64,000 nt of DNA from Pseudomonas sp. Irchel s3b2. Lineage in GTDB: Bacteria > Pseudomonadota > Gammaproteobacteria > Pseudomonadales > Pseudomonadaceae. The DNA lies in assembly GCF_900187445.1 (NCBI RefSeq), contig NZ_FYEB01000004.1, forward strand, positions 186,001 to 250,000, written 5' to 3'. The notes under the pieces are model-generated. The model was not told the DNA's origin. It did no database searches and worked only from the letters and a program-made list of their open reading frames with translations. A program made the translations under genes and the position numbers. Of the stretch, positions 27,747-36,311 are shown piece after piece (position 1 is the stretch's first letter; each line of letters opens with the position of its first letter).

Positions 27747-29579
27747 TCACTCGGCCTGGCGCAATCGCTTGTAGAGGGTATTCCGGCTAACCCCCAACCG
27801 CCGGGCTAAATGCGAAATATTCCCCCCAGCCGCCTGCAACTGCCGATTCAATTGCTCGGCATCATTCAAATCAACCGCCAACGTCTGCGGTGAATCCACC
27901 GGTTCCATCTCCAGATCGACAAAAAAATCATCCGGCAAATGCTCCGGCCGCACGGGTTGTTCCTCGGCCATCGCCAGCGCCACCTGCATTACACTGCTGA
28001 CCTGACGCAAGTTCCCCGGCCACGGATGACGACTGAACAGTTCCATCACCTCGGGGCTCAACCCGGCCCACTGCGACGGTTCACGATGCTGTTCCCACAA
28101 ACGCTTGAACAGCGCCTGCTTGTCGCTGCGTTCCCGTAGCGGCGGCAGTTCCAGTGTCAAACCACCAATGCGGTAATACAAATCCTCTCGAAACCGGCCG
28201 AGTTGAACTTGTTCTCGCAACGAGCGGTTAGTCGCTGAAATGATCCGAATGTCCACCGGGAATAACTCGCTGCTACCTACCGGTTGCACGCAACGCTCCT
28301 GCAACACCCGCAGCAGCCGAGCTTGGGTCGGCAGCGGCATGTCGCCGATTTCATCGAGGAACAGCGTGCCTTTATCGGCCTTGCGGATCAGCCCGATGCT
28401 GCCTTTCTGATTGGCACCGGTGAATGCGCCTTTCTCATAGCCAAATAGCTCTGACTCCACCAGTTCGGCGGGGATCGCTGCACAGTTGACGGCAATGAAC
28501 GGCTGTTTGCTGCGTGAACTGGCCTGGTGCAGGGCTTTGACGAAGACTTCCTTGCCGACCCCGGTTTCCCCGTGGATCAACAGCGGAATGTCCTTTTCCA
28601 GCAAGCGCTCGGCCTGGCGCACGGCTTTTTCCACGCGGCTGTCGCCAAAATGCAGGGTGTTGAGGCTGATCGCGGCGGGCGTCATCACGGTGGGGTCGGC
28701 AAACACTCGGGCTTGAATCGGCACTTGTTTCGGTCGCTTCAACAGGCATTGAAAACGGTTGCGCCCCGAGGCCTGCAGGGCAAACGGCAGGCCGTCCGGC
28801 TGGTTCAGCAGTTCCAGCAATGAGACTTTGAACAGGCTCTCGACGCTGACTCGCGACAGGCTGATCCCCAGCAGATTGTCGGCCCGGCGATTGGCGGACA
28901 GCACCTGACCGGTCTCGTCGAAAATCAGCAATCCGGCCCATTGGCTGTCGAGGTTGTTCAGCCCGGTGTTAAACGTCAGTTGGAAATGCTGGCCATGGAA
29001 CAGGTTGAGAATCAGCCGGTTCTCCACCGTCTGGCTCATCATTTTGACCATGCCCAGTGTATGGGACGGCGGCAGATAACTGTCGCTGGACACGTCCAAC
29101 ACCGCGATCACCTTGCGCTCGGCATCGAAAATCGGTGCGGCGGAACCGGTCATGAAACGGTTGGCCTTGAGAAAATGTTCATCGTGCTCGATATGCACCG
29201 CTTGCTCGCAGGCCAACGCGGTGCCGATTGCGTTGGTGCCGCTGCAACGTTCTATCCAGCTGGCGCCGGCACTGAAACCGCGAGTCAGGCTCGGTTCGAT
29301 GAAACGCTGGGTGCCCCAAGACGTCAGCACCTGGCCTTGATTGTCGGCGAGCATGATCAGGCAATTGGAGTTGCTGAGGATGTTCTCGTAATACGGCAGG
29401 ACTTCCTGATGGGTGGTCTGCACCAGTGAATGCTGGCTTTCCAGCAACTGGGCGATGCCATCGGCGGGTAGCTGATCGAACGCCGGCGCGCTCTGATGAT
29501 CGAGCCCGAACGCGCGGCAGCGGGACCAGGAGTCCTGGATGATGGCGTCGTGGGAGAGCGGTGGGGCAGGTGCGGCCAT
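27747..29579 (-). CDS. Sigma-54-dependent activator with GAF domain (AcoR-like)
   Basis: A 610-residue bacterial enhancer-binding protein. An N-terminal GAF sensor region (about 60-200, SWIERCSGTNAIGTALACEQ) is followed by a PAS-like segment and a central AAA+ domain. The AAA+ domain has Walker A GETGVGKE, the sigma-54 contact loop GAFTGA, and Walker B GTLFLDEIGD. A Fis-type HTH (NISHLARRLGVSRNTLYKRL) ends the protein. It is divergent from the ABC importer operon at 29947, which has a sigma-54 promoter and a TGTTCA array upstream. It most likely activates that operon in response to a small ligand bound by the GAF domain. The similarity to AcoR is general and does not imply acetoin. Confidence 0.92.
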   Translation of the reverse strand: MAAPAPPLSHDAIIQDSWSRCRAFGLDHQSAPAFDQLPADGIAQLLESQHSLVQTTHQEVLPYYENILSNSNCLIMLADNQGQVLTSWGTQRFIEPSLTRGFSAGASWIERCSGTNAIGTALACEQAVHIEHDEHFLKANRFMTGSAAPIFDAERKVIAVLDVSSDSYLPPSHTLGMVKMMSQTVENRLILNLFHGQHFQLTFNTGLNNLDSQWAGLLIFDETGQVLSANRRADNLLGISLSRVSVESLFKVSLLELLNQPDGLPFALQASGRNRFQCLLKRPKQVPIQARVFADPTVMTPAAISLNTLHFGDSRVEKAVRQAERLLEKDIPLLIHGETGVGKEVFVKALHQASSRSKQPFIAVNCAAIPAELVESELFGYEKGAFTGANQKGSIGLIRKADKGTLFLDEIGDMPLPTQARLLRVLQERCVQPVGSSELFPVDIRIISATNRSLREQVQLGRFREDLYYRIGGLTLELPPLRERSDKQALFKRLWEQHREPSQWAGLSPEVMELFSRHPWPGNLRQVSSVMQVALAMAEEQPVRPEHLPDDFFVDLEMEPVDSPQTLAVDLNDAEQLNRQLQAAGGNISHLARRLGVSRNTLYKRLRQAE

Positions 29580-29647
29580 GGCGGTCGATCTCTGAGCAAG
29601 CTTTTATTGTTTTTATTGGTTTTTGCATCACGTTCAAACGCCACCTA

Positions 29648-29719
29648 CCCGTAGGAGCCAGGCTTGCCGGCGAAGGCGATTTCGACGACGCCTTCGCCGG
29701 CAAGCCTGGCTCCTACGGG
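29648..29719. repeat. Perfect REPIN with 31-bp arms
   Basis: Arms beginning CCCGTAGGAGCCAGGCTTGC (29648-29678) and their exact inverse (29689-29719) around a 10-bp loop, ATTTCGACGA. I see no mismatch, which suggests a recent or selected copy. It lies between the activator start and the TGTTCA array. Confidence 0.9.
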
Positions 29720-29751
29720 AGCAATGTGTGGCTAAAAACGTCTGTAGAGTG

Positions 29752-29822
29752 TTGTTCACATTTGTTCATTGTCAATCTTTGAACTGTTCAATTGTTCAGT
29801 CACGGTTGTTCATTTCTGTTCA
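29752..29822. promoter_or_regulatory. TGTTCA repeat array, likely enhancer for the activator
   Basis: Six copies of TGTTCA start at 29753, 29763, 29785, 29793, 29807 and 29817. Five are spaced 10, 22, 22 and 10 bp apart, close to whole helical turns. A perfect palindrome TTGAACTGTTCAA (29779-29791) lies at the centre. The array ends 65 bp upstream of the -24 box, a normal position for enhancer-binding-protein sites. The identity of the binding protein is inferred. Confidence 0.65.
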
Positions 29823-29886
29823 GCAACGAACGCGGTTTTTATCTCATTTGAAGGAATTTCAAGCCAGATCAACCCCTTGGAATTTC

Positions 29887-29902
29887 TGGCACGAATGTCG
29901 CT
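29887..29902 (+). promoter_or_regulatory. Sigma-54 (-24/-12) promoter of the ABC importer operon
   Basis: TGGCACGAATGTCGCT: the GG and GC dinucleotides are separated by exactly 10 bp, as required for sigma-54, and the -24 box is a full TGGCAC. The -12 box is TCGCT instead of TTGCA. It lies 45 bp before the first gene of the importer. Confidence 0.78.
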
Positions 29903-29946
29903 GTAGTGCTCAGGTCGCTTGACTCCAATAATAAAAAGGCCGAGCC

Positions 29947-31041
29947 ATGACATTAATCCTGGAGCACGTCAGCCGTACCGTCGAGGGTCAGACCTGGATC
30001 GACGATGCGTGCCTTAACTTCGAACCCGGATCGTTCAACGTTTTGCTCGGTCGCACGCTGTCCGGCAAAACCAGTCTCATGCGCCTGATGGCAGGTCTGG
30101 ACAAACCTGACAGCGGCCGCATTCTGATGAACGGTGTCGACGTCACCCAGCGCCCGGTGCGTTTGCGCAACGTATCGATGGTTTATCAGCAGTTCATCAA
30201 TTACCCGACCATGACGGTGTTCGAGAACATCGCCTCGCCGCTGCGTCAGTCAGGCGTTTCCAATGAGCTGATCCAGAGCAAAGTGCTGGAAACCGCGAAG
30301 ATGCTACGCATCGAGAAATTCCTCCAGCGCTATCCCCTGGAACTCTCCGGCGGCCAGCAACAGCGCACGGCCATGGCTCGGGCGCTGGTCAAGGATGCCG
30401 AGCTGATTCTGTTTGACGAGCCGCTGGTGAACCTCGACTACAAGCTGCGCGAAGAGCTGCGCCAGGAAATGCGCGAGCTGTTCAAGGCCCGGCACACCAT
30501 CGCGATTTACGCCACCACGGAACCCAACGAAGCCCTGGCGCTGGGCGGCACCACCACGATTCTTCATGAAGGTCGGGTGATTCAGAGCGGCAAGTCCTCC
30601 GAGGTGTATCACCAGCCGCAAACCGTGCTGGCGGCGGAGTTGTTCTCCGAGCCGCCGATCAACCTGATGCCGGGGCGAATTGCCGGCAACGAAGTCAGTT
30701 TCGCCAATTTTGTGCACTTCCCGTTGAACGTCGATCTGCGGCCGGTGGGCGAGGGCGAGTTTCGTTTCGGCGTGCGCCCCAGCCATATCTCGCTGGTGCC
30801 GAGCAACGACGACGACCTCGAACTGGCGGTAACCGTCGAGGTGGCCGAGATCAGCGGCTCGGAAACCTTCCTGCACGTGCGCAACGAGTATTTCCTGCTG
30901 GTGCTGCACTTGCCGGGTGTCCACGAATACGACGTCGATGCGCCGATTCGCATCTATATCCCGACCCATAAACTGTTTGTGTTCGATATGCAGGGGCGGC
31001 TGGTTCAGGCGCCCGGTCGCCGCATTGCGAGGGTTGCCTGA
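29947..31041 (+). CDS. glpS: ABC importer ATPase, GlpS type (lacks H-loop histidine)
   Basis: A 364-residue cytoplasmic ATPase with a C-terminal regulatory TOBE-like domain (about 240-364). Walker A is GRTLSGKT (35-42), the Q-loop is VYQQF, the signature LSGGQ (133-137) is intact, and Walker B is LILFDEP (Asp157, Glu158). Where MalK-type ATPases have the H-loop YVTHDQ, this protein has YATTEP, with Thr191 in place of the histidine. It pairs with GlpT (31041), whose defect is complementary. The symbol is by analogy with the rhizobial glpSTPQUV glycerol operon, matched here in gene order; the substrate is not shown. Confidence 0.88.
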   Translation: MTLILEHVSRTVEGQTWIDDACLNFEPGSFNVLLGRTLSGKTSLMRLMAGLDKPDSGRILMNGVDVTQRPVRLRNVSMVYQQFINYPTMTVFENIASPLRQSGVSNELIQSKVLETAKMLRIEKFLQRYPLELSGGQQQRTAMARALVKDAELILFDEPLVNLDYKLREELRQEMRELFKARHTIAIYATTEPNEALALGGTTTILHEGRVIQSGKSSEVYHQPQTVLAAELFSEPPINLMPGRIAGNEVSFANFVHFPLNVDLRPVGEGEFRFGVRPSHISLVPSNDDDLELAVTVEVAEISGSETFLHVRNEYFLLVLHLPGVHEYDVDAPIRIYIPTHKLFVFDMQGRLVQAPGRRIARVA

Positions 31042-32138
31042 TGGCCGAAATCCGTTTGCAGAACCTTGCCCACAGCTATACCCCAACGCCGACCGGCCCT
31101 GAGGATTACGCGATCCGCGAGATGGATCATGTCTGGGAGCAGGGCGGTGCTTATGCGCTGCTCGGGCCTTCGGGGTGCGGCAAGTCGACCTTGCTCAACA
31201 TCATTTCCGGGTTGCTCAGCCCATCCCAAGGACATGTGCTGTTCGACGGCAAAGCGGTCAATGATCTGACCCCCGAGAAGCGCAACATCGCCCAGGTTTT
31301 CCAGTTTCCGGTGGTCTACGACACCATGACAGTGTTCGATAACCTGGCTTTCCCATTACGCAATCAGGGCATGGATGAAGCGAAGATTTACAGCAAGGTG
31401 CATGAAATCGCCGAAGTCCTCGACCTTCAGGCGTTGCTGCACAAGAAGGCACGCAATCTAACCGCCGATGAAAAACAGAAAGTCTCCATGGGCCGTGGGC
31501 TGGTGCGCGATGACGTGTCGGCGATCCTCTTCGATGAACCGCTGACGGTGATCGACCCGCACCTGAAGTGGAAGCTGCGGCGCAAGCTCAAGCAGATCCA
31601 CGAGCAGTTCAACATCACCATGGTCTACGTCACCCACGATCAGCTCGAAGCTTCGACTTTCGCCGACAAGATTGCGGTGATGTACGGCGGACAGATTGTG
31701 CAATTCGGTACGCCACGGGAATTGTTCGAGCGGCCGAGCCATACCTTTGTCGGTTATTTCATCGGCAGCCCGGGGATGAATCTGATCGAGGTTCAGCCGC
31801 AAGCCGGCGGTGTCGGTTTTGCCGGGACTCATTTGCCGTTGTCCGACGCGATGCAGAAACGAATCGCCGAGTCCGAATGGAAAACCCTGAAAGTCGGTAT
31901 CCGTCCGGAGTTCGTTCATGTGTGGGACGAGCCCTTTGATGACGCGATGCAGGCACAGGTCGTACACGTCGAAGACCTGGGCACCTACAAGATCATGACC
32001 CTGAATCTCGACGGTGCGCCGCTCAAAGTACGCCTGGCCGAAGACAAACCGGTGCCCGAAGGCACGGCGTACATCAGCTTTCCGGCGCAATGGCTGATGG
32101 TCTATGCCGATGATTACCTGCTGGAGGTGCTGCCATGA
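31041..32138 (+). CDS. glpT: ABC importer ATPase, GlpT type (degenerate signature)
   Basis: A 365-residue partner ATPase. Walker A GPSGCGKST (42-50), Q-loop VFQFP, Walker B AILFDEP (Asp165, Glu166) and the H-loop YVTHDQ (His199) are all canonical. The signature is not: where LSGGQ is expected, the protein reads LTADE (140-144). With GlpS it would form one ATP site from GlpT Walker motifs and the good GlpS signature, and one degenerate site. It starts at the last base of the glpS stop (TGATGG). A TOBE-like regulatory domain follows (about 240-365). This protein is unrelated to the glycerol-3-phosphate antiporter of the same name. Confidence 0.88.
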   Translation: MAEIRLQNLAHSYTPTPTGPEDYAIREMDHVWEQGGAYALLGPSGCGKSTLLNIISGLLSPSQGHVLFDGKAVNDLTPEKRNIAQVFQFPVVYDTMTVFDNLAFPLRNQGMDEAKIYSKVHEIAEVLDLQALLHKKARNLTADEKQKVSMGRGLVRDDVSAILFDEPLTVIDPHLKWKLRRKLKQIHEQFNITMVYVTHDQLEASTFADKIAVMYGGQIVQFGTPRELFERPSHTFVGYFIGSPGMNLIEVQPQAGGVGFAGTHLPLSDAMQKRIAESEWKTLKVGIRPEFVHVWDEPFDDAMQAQVVHVEDLGTYKIMTLNLDGAPLKVRLAEDKPVPEGTAYISFPAQWLMVYADDYLLEVLP

Positions 32139-33001
32139 ACAAGGTGCAGAACAACAAGGCCTGGTGGCTGGTGTTGCCGGTGTTTCTGCTGGTGGCGTTC
32201 AGTGCGGTGATCCCGATGATGACCGTGGTCAATTACTCGGTGCAGGACATTTTCGACCAGTCCAGCCGCTACTTCGTCGGTGCCGATTGGTACAGGCAGG
32301 TGCTGCTCGATCCGCGACTGCACGACTCACTGCTGCGCCAGTTCATTTACTCCGGCTGCGTGTTGCTGATTGAAATTCCCTTGGGCATCGCCATCGCCCT
32401 GACCATGCCGACCAAGGGGCGATGGTCGTCGGTGGTGCTGATCATTCTGGCGATTCCATTGCTGATTCCATGGAACGTGGTCGGCACCATCTGGCAGATT
32501 TTCGGCCGGGCCGATATCGGTTTGCTCGGTTCGAGCCTCAATGCCATGGGCATCAGCTACAACTATGCGGCCAACACCATGGACGCCTGGGTCACGGTGT
32601 TGGTGATGGACGTCTGGCACTGGACGTCGCTGGTGGCGCTGTTGTGTTTCTCCGGTTTGCGGGCGATTCCGGACGTGTACTACCAGGCAGCGCGGATTGA
32701 TCGGGCATCGGCCTGGGCGGTTTTCCGACACATCCAGTTGCCCAAGCTCAAGAGCGTGCTACTGATCGCGGTGATGCTGCGGTTCATGGACAGTTTCATG
32801 ATCTATACCGAGCCGTTCGTGCTGACGGGTGGCGGTCCGGGTAATGCCACGACGTTCTTGAGTCAGACGCTGACCCAAATGGCCATCGGGCAATTCGACC
32901 TCGGCCCGGCGGCGGCTTTCTCGCTGGTGTACTTCCTGATCATCCTGTTGGTGTCGTGGCTGTTCTATACCGCCATGACTCACTCTGACGCCAATCGGTG
33001 A
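32135..33001 (+). CDS. glpP: ABC importer permease, GlpP type
   Basis: A 288-residue MalF-like inner-membrane permease with six predicted membrane segments, beginning WWLVLPVFLLVAFSAVIPMM. The EAA loop that docks on the ATPase is DVYYQAARIDRASAWAVFRH (near 190). The start overlaps the glpT stop by four bases. It should pair with GlpQ to form the channel. Confidence 0.9.
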   Translation: MNKVQNNKAWWLVLPVFLLVAFSAVIPMMTVVNYSVQDIFDQSSRYFVGADWYRQVLLDPRLHDSLLRQFIYSGCVLLIEIPLGIAIALTMPTKGRWSSVVLIILAIPLLIPWNVVGTIWQIFGRADIGLLGSSLNAMGISYNYAANTMDAWVTVLVMDVWHWTSLVALLCFSGLRAIPDVYYQAARIDRASAWAVFRHIQLPKLKSVLLIAVMLRFMDSFMIYTEPFVLTGGGPGNATTFLSQTLTQMAIGQFDLGPAAAFSLVYFLIILLVSWLFYTAMTHSDANR

Positions 33002-33009
33002 GGCCTGCC

Positions 33010-33810
33010 ATGAGCAAGAGAAAGCTAATCCCGTTGCTGATCTACATCCTGTTCCTGCTGGTGCCGATCTACTGGCTGCTGAACATGTCCTTCAAGAGCA
33101 ACACCGAAATCCTCGGTGGCCTGACGCTGTTTCCCCAGGATTTCACCTTCGCCAACTACAAGGTGATCTTCACTGACCCGAGCTGGTACACCGGTTATCT
33201 CAACTCGCTGTACTACGTGAGCCTGAACACCGTGATTTCCCTGAGCGTGGCGCTGCCGGCGGCGTATGCGTTTTCGCGCTATCGTTTTCTCGGAGACAAG
33301 CACTTGTTCTTCTGGCTGTTGACCAACCGCATGGCGCCACCGGCAGTGTTCCTGCTGCCGTTTTTTCAGCTGTATTCCTCGATCGGGCTGTTCGACACCC
33401 ATATCGCGGTGGCGCTGGCTCACTGTCTGTTCAACGTGCCGTTGGCGGTGTGGATTCTTGAAGGCTTCATGTCCGGCGTTCCTAAGGAAATCGACGAAAC
33501 CGCCTACATCGACGGCTACAGTTTCCCCAAGTTCTTCGTGAAGATCTTCGTCCCGCTGATCGGCTCCGGGATCGGTGTCACAGCGTTTTTCTGCTTCATG
33601 TTTTCCTGGGTCGAGCTATTACTGGCGCGAACCCTGACCTCGGTGAACGCCAAACCCATCGCGGCGGTAATGACCCGCACGGTCTCGGCGTCCGGCATCG
33701 ACTGGGGTGTGCTGGCGGCTGCGGGGGTGTTGACCATTCTGCCGGGCATGCTGGTGATCTGGTTTGTTCGCAACCACGTGGCCAAGGGCTTTGCCCTGGG
33801 CCGGGTATGA
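33010..33810 (+). CDS. glpQ: ABC importer permease, GlpQ type
   Basis: A 266-residue MalG-like permease. A first membrane helix (LIPLLIYILFLLVPIYWLL) is followed by about five more, with the EAA loop PKEIDETAYIDGYSFPKFFV near residue 162. ATG 33010 is preferred over an in-frame codon four residues upstream because it begins the cytoplasmic MSKRK lead-in. It lies 8 bp after glpP. It is unrelated to glycerophosphodiesterase GlpQ of enteric bacteria. Confidence 0.88.
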   Translation: MSKRKLIPLLIYILFLLVPIYWLLNMSFKSNTEILGGLTLFPQDFTFANYKVIFTDPSWYTGYLNSLYYVSLNTVISLSVALPAAYAFSRYRFLGDKHLFFWLLTNRMAPPAVFLLPFFQLYSSIGLFDTHIAVALAHCLFNVPLAVWILEGFMSGVPKEIDETAYIDGYSFPKFFVKIFVPLIGSGIGVTAFFCFMFSWVELLLARTLTSVNAKPIAAVMTRTVSASGIDWGVLAAAGVLTILPGMLVIWFVRNHVAKGFALGRV

Positions 33811-33817
33811 GGAACTG

Positions 33818-34093
33818 ATGATGGAATGGATGAGTTGGACTGGCCCCACGGCGGCGTTCTTCAGCGTCATTGCCTTGACTCTGGCAGGCATGACGACCTG
33901 GGAGTTGCGTTCGCCGAGTATCCCTCGGCGTGGCTTTTTGCCGATTGCCACCACCCGTGGCGATCGGCTGTTTATCGGTCTTCTCGGCAGCGCCTACCTG
34001 CATTTGCTGGTAATCGGCGTCACCGACTGGAGCATCTGGGTGGCGTTCGCGTTGTCCCTGGTGTGGCTGTTGGCTGTGATGCGTTGGGGCTAG
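33818..34093 (+). CDS. glpU: Small membrane protein, GlpU type (DUF2160)
   Basis: A 91-residue protein with two or three hydrophobic segments (TAAFFSVIALTLAGMTTWEL, FIGLLGSAYLHLLVIGV, WVAFALSLVWLLAVM). Its size, topology and place between the second permease and the binding protein match DUF2160/GlpU of rhizobial glycerol importers. The ATG at 33818 follows GAGGAAC at good spacing; an ATG three bases later is an equal alternative. Its function in the transporter is unknown. Confidence 0.8.
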   Translation: MMEWMSWTGPTAAFFSVIALTLAGMTTWELRSPSIPRRGFLPIATTRGDRLFIGLLGSAYLHLLVIGVTDWSIWVAFALSLVWLLAVMRWG

Positions 34094-34139
34094 TCGAATC
34101 GCTCGGCAATCGTGCTCCGCCACTTAAACAGGAGGTCTT

Positions 34140-35882
34140 ATGTTCGATAAAAACAATAAGCTGCGACATAGCATTTCATTGGCAGCCCTGCTGGCACTCA
34201 GCGGTTTGAGCGCATCTGCCTGGGCCGATGCCTACGAAGATGCTGCAAAGAAATGGATTGGCAGCGAGTTCAAACCGTCCACCTTGACTGCTGAACAGCA
34301 GCTGGAAGAACTGAAGTGGTTCATTAAGGCATCCGAGCCGTTTCGCGGGATGAGCATCAAGGTGGTTTCGGAAACCATTGCCACCCACGAATATGAATCC
34401 AAGGTGCTGGCCAAGGCCTTCACCGAGATCACCGGGATCAAGCTGACCCACGACTTGCTGCAGGAAGGCGACGTGGTGGAAAAGCTGCAGACCCAGATGC
34501 AATCGGACAAGAACATCTATGACGGTTGGGTCAACGACTCGGACCTGATCGGCACGCATTTTCGCTACGGCAAGACCGAATCGATCACCGACCTGATGGC
34601 CAACGAAGGCAAGGCTTACACCTCGCCGACGCTGGACATCAAAGACTTCATTGGCATCTCGTTCACCACCGCGCCGGACGGCAAGGTTTACCAATTGCCC
34701 GACCAGCAGTTCGCCAACCTCTACTGGTTCCGTGCCGACTGGTTCGAGCGGGCGGATTTGAAAGCAAAATTCAAAGAAAAGTATGGTTATGAACTAGGCG
34801 TGCCGGTGAACTGGTCAGCCTATGAAGACATCGCCAAATTCTTCAGCGAAGACGTCAAGGAAATCGACGGCAAACGCGTCTATGGCCACATGGACTACGG
34901 CAAGAAAGATCCATCGCTGGGTTGGCGTTTCACCGATGCCTGGTTCTCCATGGCCGGCGCTGGCGATAAAGGCATTCCCAATGGCTTGCCGGTGGACGAG
35001 TGGGGCATCCGCGTCGAGGATTGTCATCCGGTCGGCTCCAGCGTGACCCGCGGCGGCGACACCAACGGCCCGGCGGCGGTGTATGCGACCACCAAGTACG
35101 TTGACTGGATGAAAAAGTACGCACCACCGGAAGCGGCGGGTATGACCTTCTCCGAGTCCGGCCCGGTGCCGTCTCAGGGCAACATTGCCCAGCAAATCTT
35201 CTGGTACACCGCGTTTACCGCCGACATGACCAAACCGGGCCTGCCGGTGATGAACGCCGACGGCACGCCGAAATGGCGCATGGCACCTTCGCCGAAAGGT
35301 CCGTACTGGGAGGAGGGCATGAAACTCGGTTATCAGGACGCCGGTTCCTGGACCTTCCTCAAGTCCACTCCTGAAAAGCAAAAACTCGCGGCCTGGCTGT
35401 ACGCGCAGTTCGTGACCTCGAAAACCGTATCGCTGAAGAAAACCATCGTCGGCCTGACCCCGATCCGCGAGTCGGATATCAACTCGCAAGCCATGACCGA
35501 CCTGGCACCGAAACTCGGTGGTCTGGTGGAGTTCTATCGCAGCCCGGCCCGCGTGCAATGGACTCCGACCGGGACCAACGTGCCGGACTATCCTCGCTTG
35601 GCGCAACTGTGGTGGAGCCACATCGCGGAAGCCGCCAGTGGCGAGAAAACCCCGCAGCAGGCATTGGATGGCCTGGCCAAGGATCAGGATGCGATCATGA
35701 CCCGTCTGGAGCGCTCCAAGGTACAACCGACCTGTGGGCCGAAAATGAATCCTGAGAAGGATGCGCAGTACTGGTTCGATCAGCCGGGTGCACCGAAAGC
35801 GAAACTGGCGAACGAGAAGCCTAAAGGCGAAACCGTGAGCTATGCCGAACTGTTGAAATCGTGGGAGGCGGCGCGTAAGTAA
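34140..35882 (+). CDS. glpV: ABC importer periplasmic binding protein, GlpV type
   Basis: A 580-residue exported solute-binding protein of the large cluster-B type. The signal peptide runs to about residue 30 (ISLAALLALSGLSASAWADA). The start follows an AGGAGG ribosome binding site (34131-34136), stronger than those of the permease genes and consistent with high expression. The last gene of the operon, followed at once by a terminator. Binding of glycerol or another polyol is inferred from operon type. Confidence 0.88.
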   Translation: MFDKNNKLRHSISLAALLALSGLSASAWADAYEDAAKKWIGSEFKPSTLTAEQQLEELKWFIKASEPFRGMSIKVVSETIATHEYESKVLAKAFTEITGIKLTHDLLQEGDVVEKLQTQMQSDKNIYDGWVNDSDLIGTHFRYGKTESITDLMANEGKAYTSPTLDIKDFIGISFTTAPDGKVYQLPDQQFANLYWFRADWFERADLKAKFKEKYGYELGVPVNWSAYEDIAKFFSEDVKEIDGKRVYGHMDYGKKDPSLGWRFTDAWFSMAGAGDKGIPNGLPVDEWGIRVEDCHPVGSSVTRGGDTNGPAAVYATTKYVDWMKKYAPPEAAGMTFSESGPVPSQGNIAQQIFWYTAFTADMTKPGLPVMNADGTPKWRMAPSPKGPYWEEGMKLGYQDAGSWTFLKSTPEKQKLAAWLYAQFVTSKTVSLKKTIVGLTPIRESDINSQAMTDLAPKLGGLVEFYRSPARVQWTPTGTNVPDYPRLAQLWWSHIAEAASGEKTPQQALDGLAKDQDAIMTRLERSKVQPTCGPKMNPEKDAQYWFDQPGAPKAKLANEKPKGETVSYAELLKSWEAARK

Positions 35883-35903
35883 TCGTCTGTAATATGAAAC
35901 GCG

Positions 35904-35930
35904 AACGGCACCGTAAGGTGCCGTTTTTAT
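35904..35930 (+). terminator. Terminator of the ABC importer operon
   Basis: Stem AACGGCACC/GGTGCCGTT (35904-35912, 35917-35925) with loop GTAA, followed by TTTAT. Nearly identical to the terminator at 36902-36929. Confidence 0.9.
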
Positions 35931-35996
35931 TTGTATCTGTGCCACTGCCTTCGCGAGCAGGCGCGCGAAGACGTCATTGAAAACACCGCGGGCACT

Positions 35997-36311
35997 TCAG
36001 GTCAGCGCCGCCAGTTGTTGAACCGTCTCCGGAAAGCGCTCAACCAGCCGGATCAGCGTTGTCGCCTGAGCATTAGGTTTCGCCCGTCCTTGCTCCCAGT
36101 TCTCCAGCGTCCGGGTATTGGTGCGCAAGTACATCGCAAACACCGGCCGGGAGAGATTCAATTGCTGGCGGATGCCAACCACTTCCTCTGCCGTAATCGG
36201 AGCCAGCTTGGCCAGTTTTACTTTGTGGGTGCGTAGTGTGACTTTACCTTGGCGCTCATCGGCCAAGGCTTCAAACCCCTCTACCAGCTCGGAAAAAATG
36301 TCACGTTTCAT
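35997..36311 (-). CDS. HigA2-type antitoxin (HTH)
   Basis: A 104-residue antitoxin. The N-terminal segment (MKRDIFSELVEGFEALADER) is the likely toxin-wrapping part, and the C-terminal XRE helix-turn-helix includes LNLSRPVFAMYLRTNTRTLE and NWEQGRAKPNAQATTLI. This closely recalls Vibrio cholerae HigA2. The start overlaps the toxin stop by 11 bases, so the toxin is translated first. It should neutralise the toxin and repress the operon. Confidence 0.88.
   Translation of the reverse strand: MKRDIFSELVEGFEALADERQGKVTLRTHKVKLAKLAPITAEEVVGIRQQLNLSRPVFAMYLRTNTRTLENWEQGRAKPNAQATTLIRLVERFPETVQQLAALT

Noticed and set aside
30058..30081. GlpS Walker A as defective
   Set aside because: GRTLSGKT satisfies GxxxxGK(S/T); only the H-loop residue is replaced.
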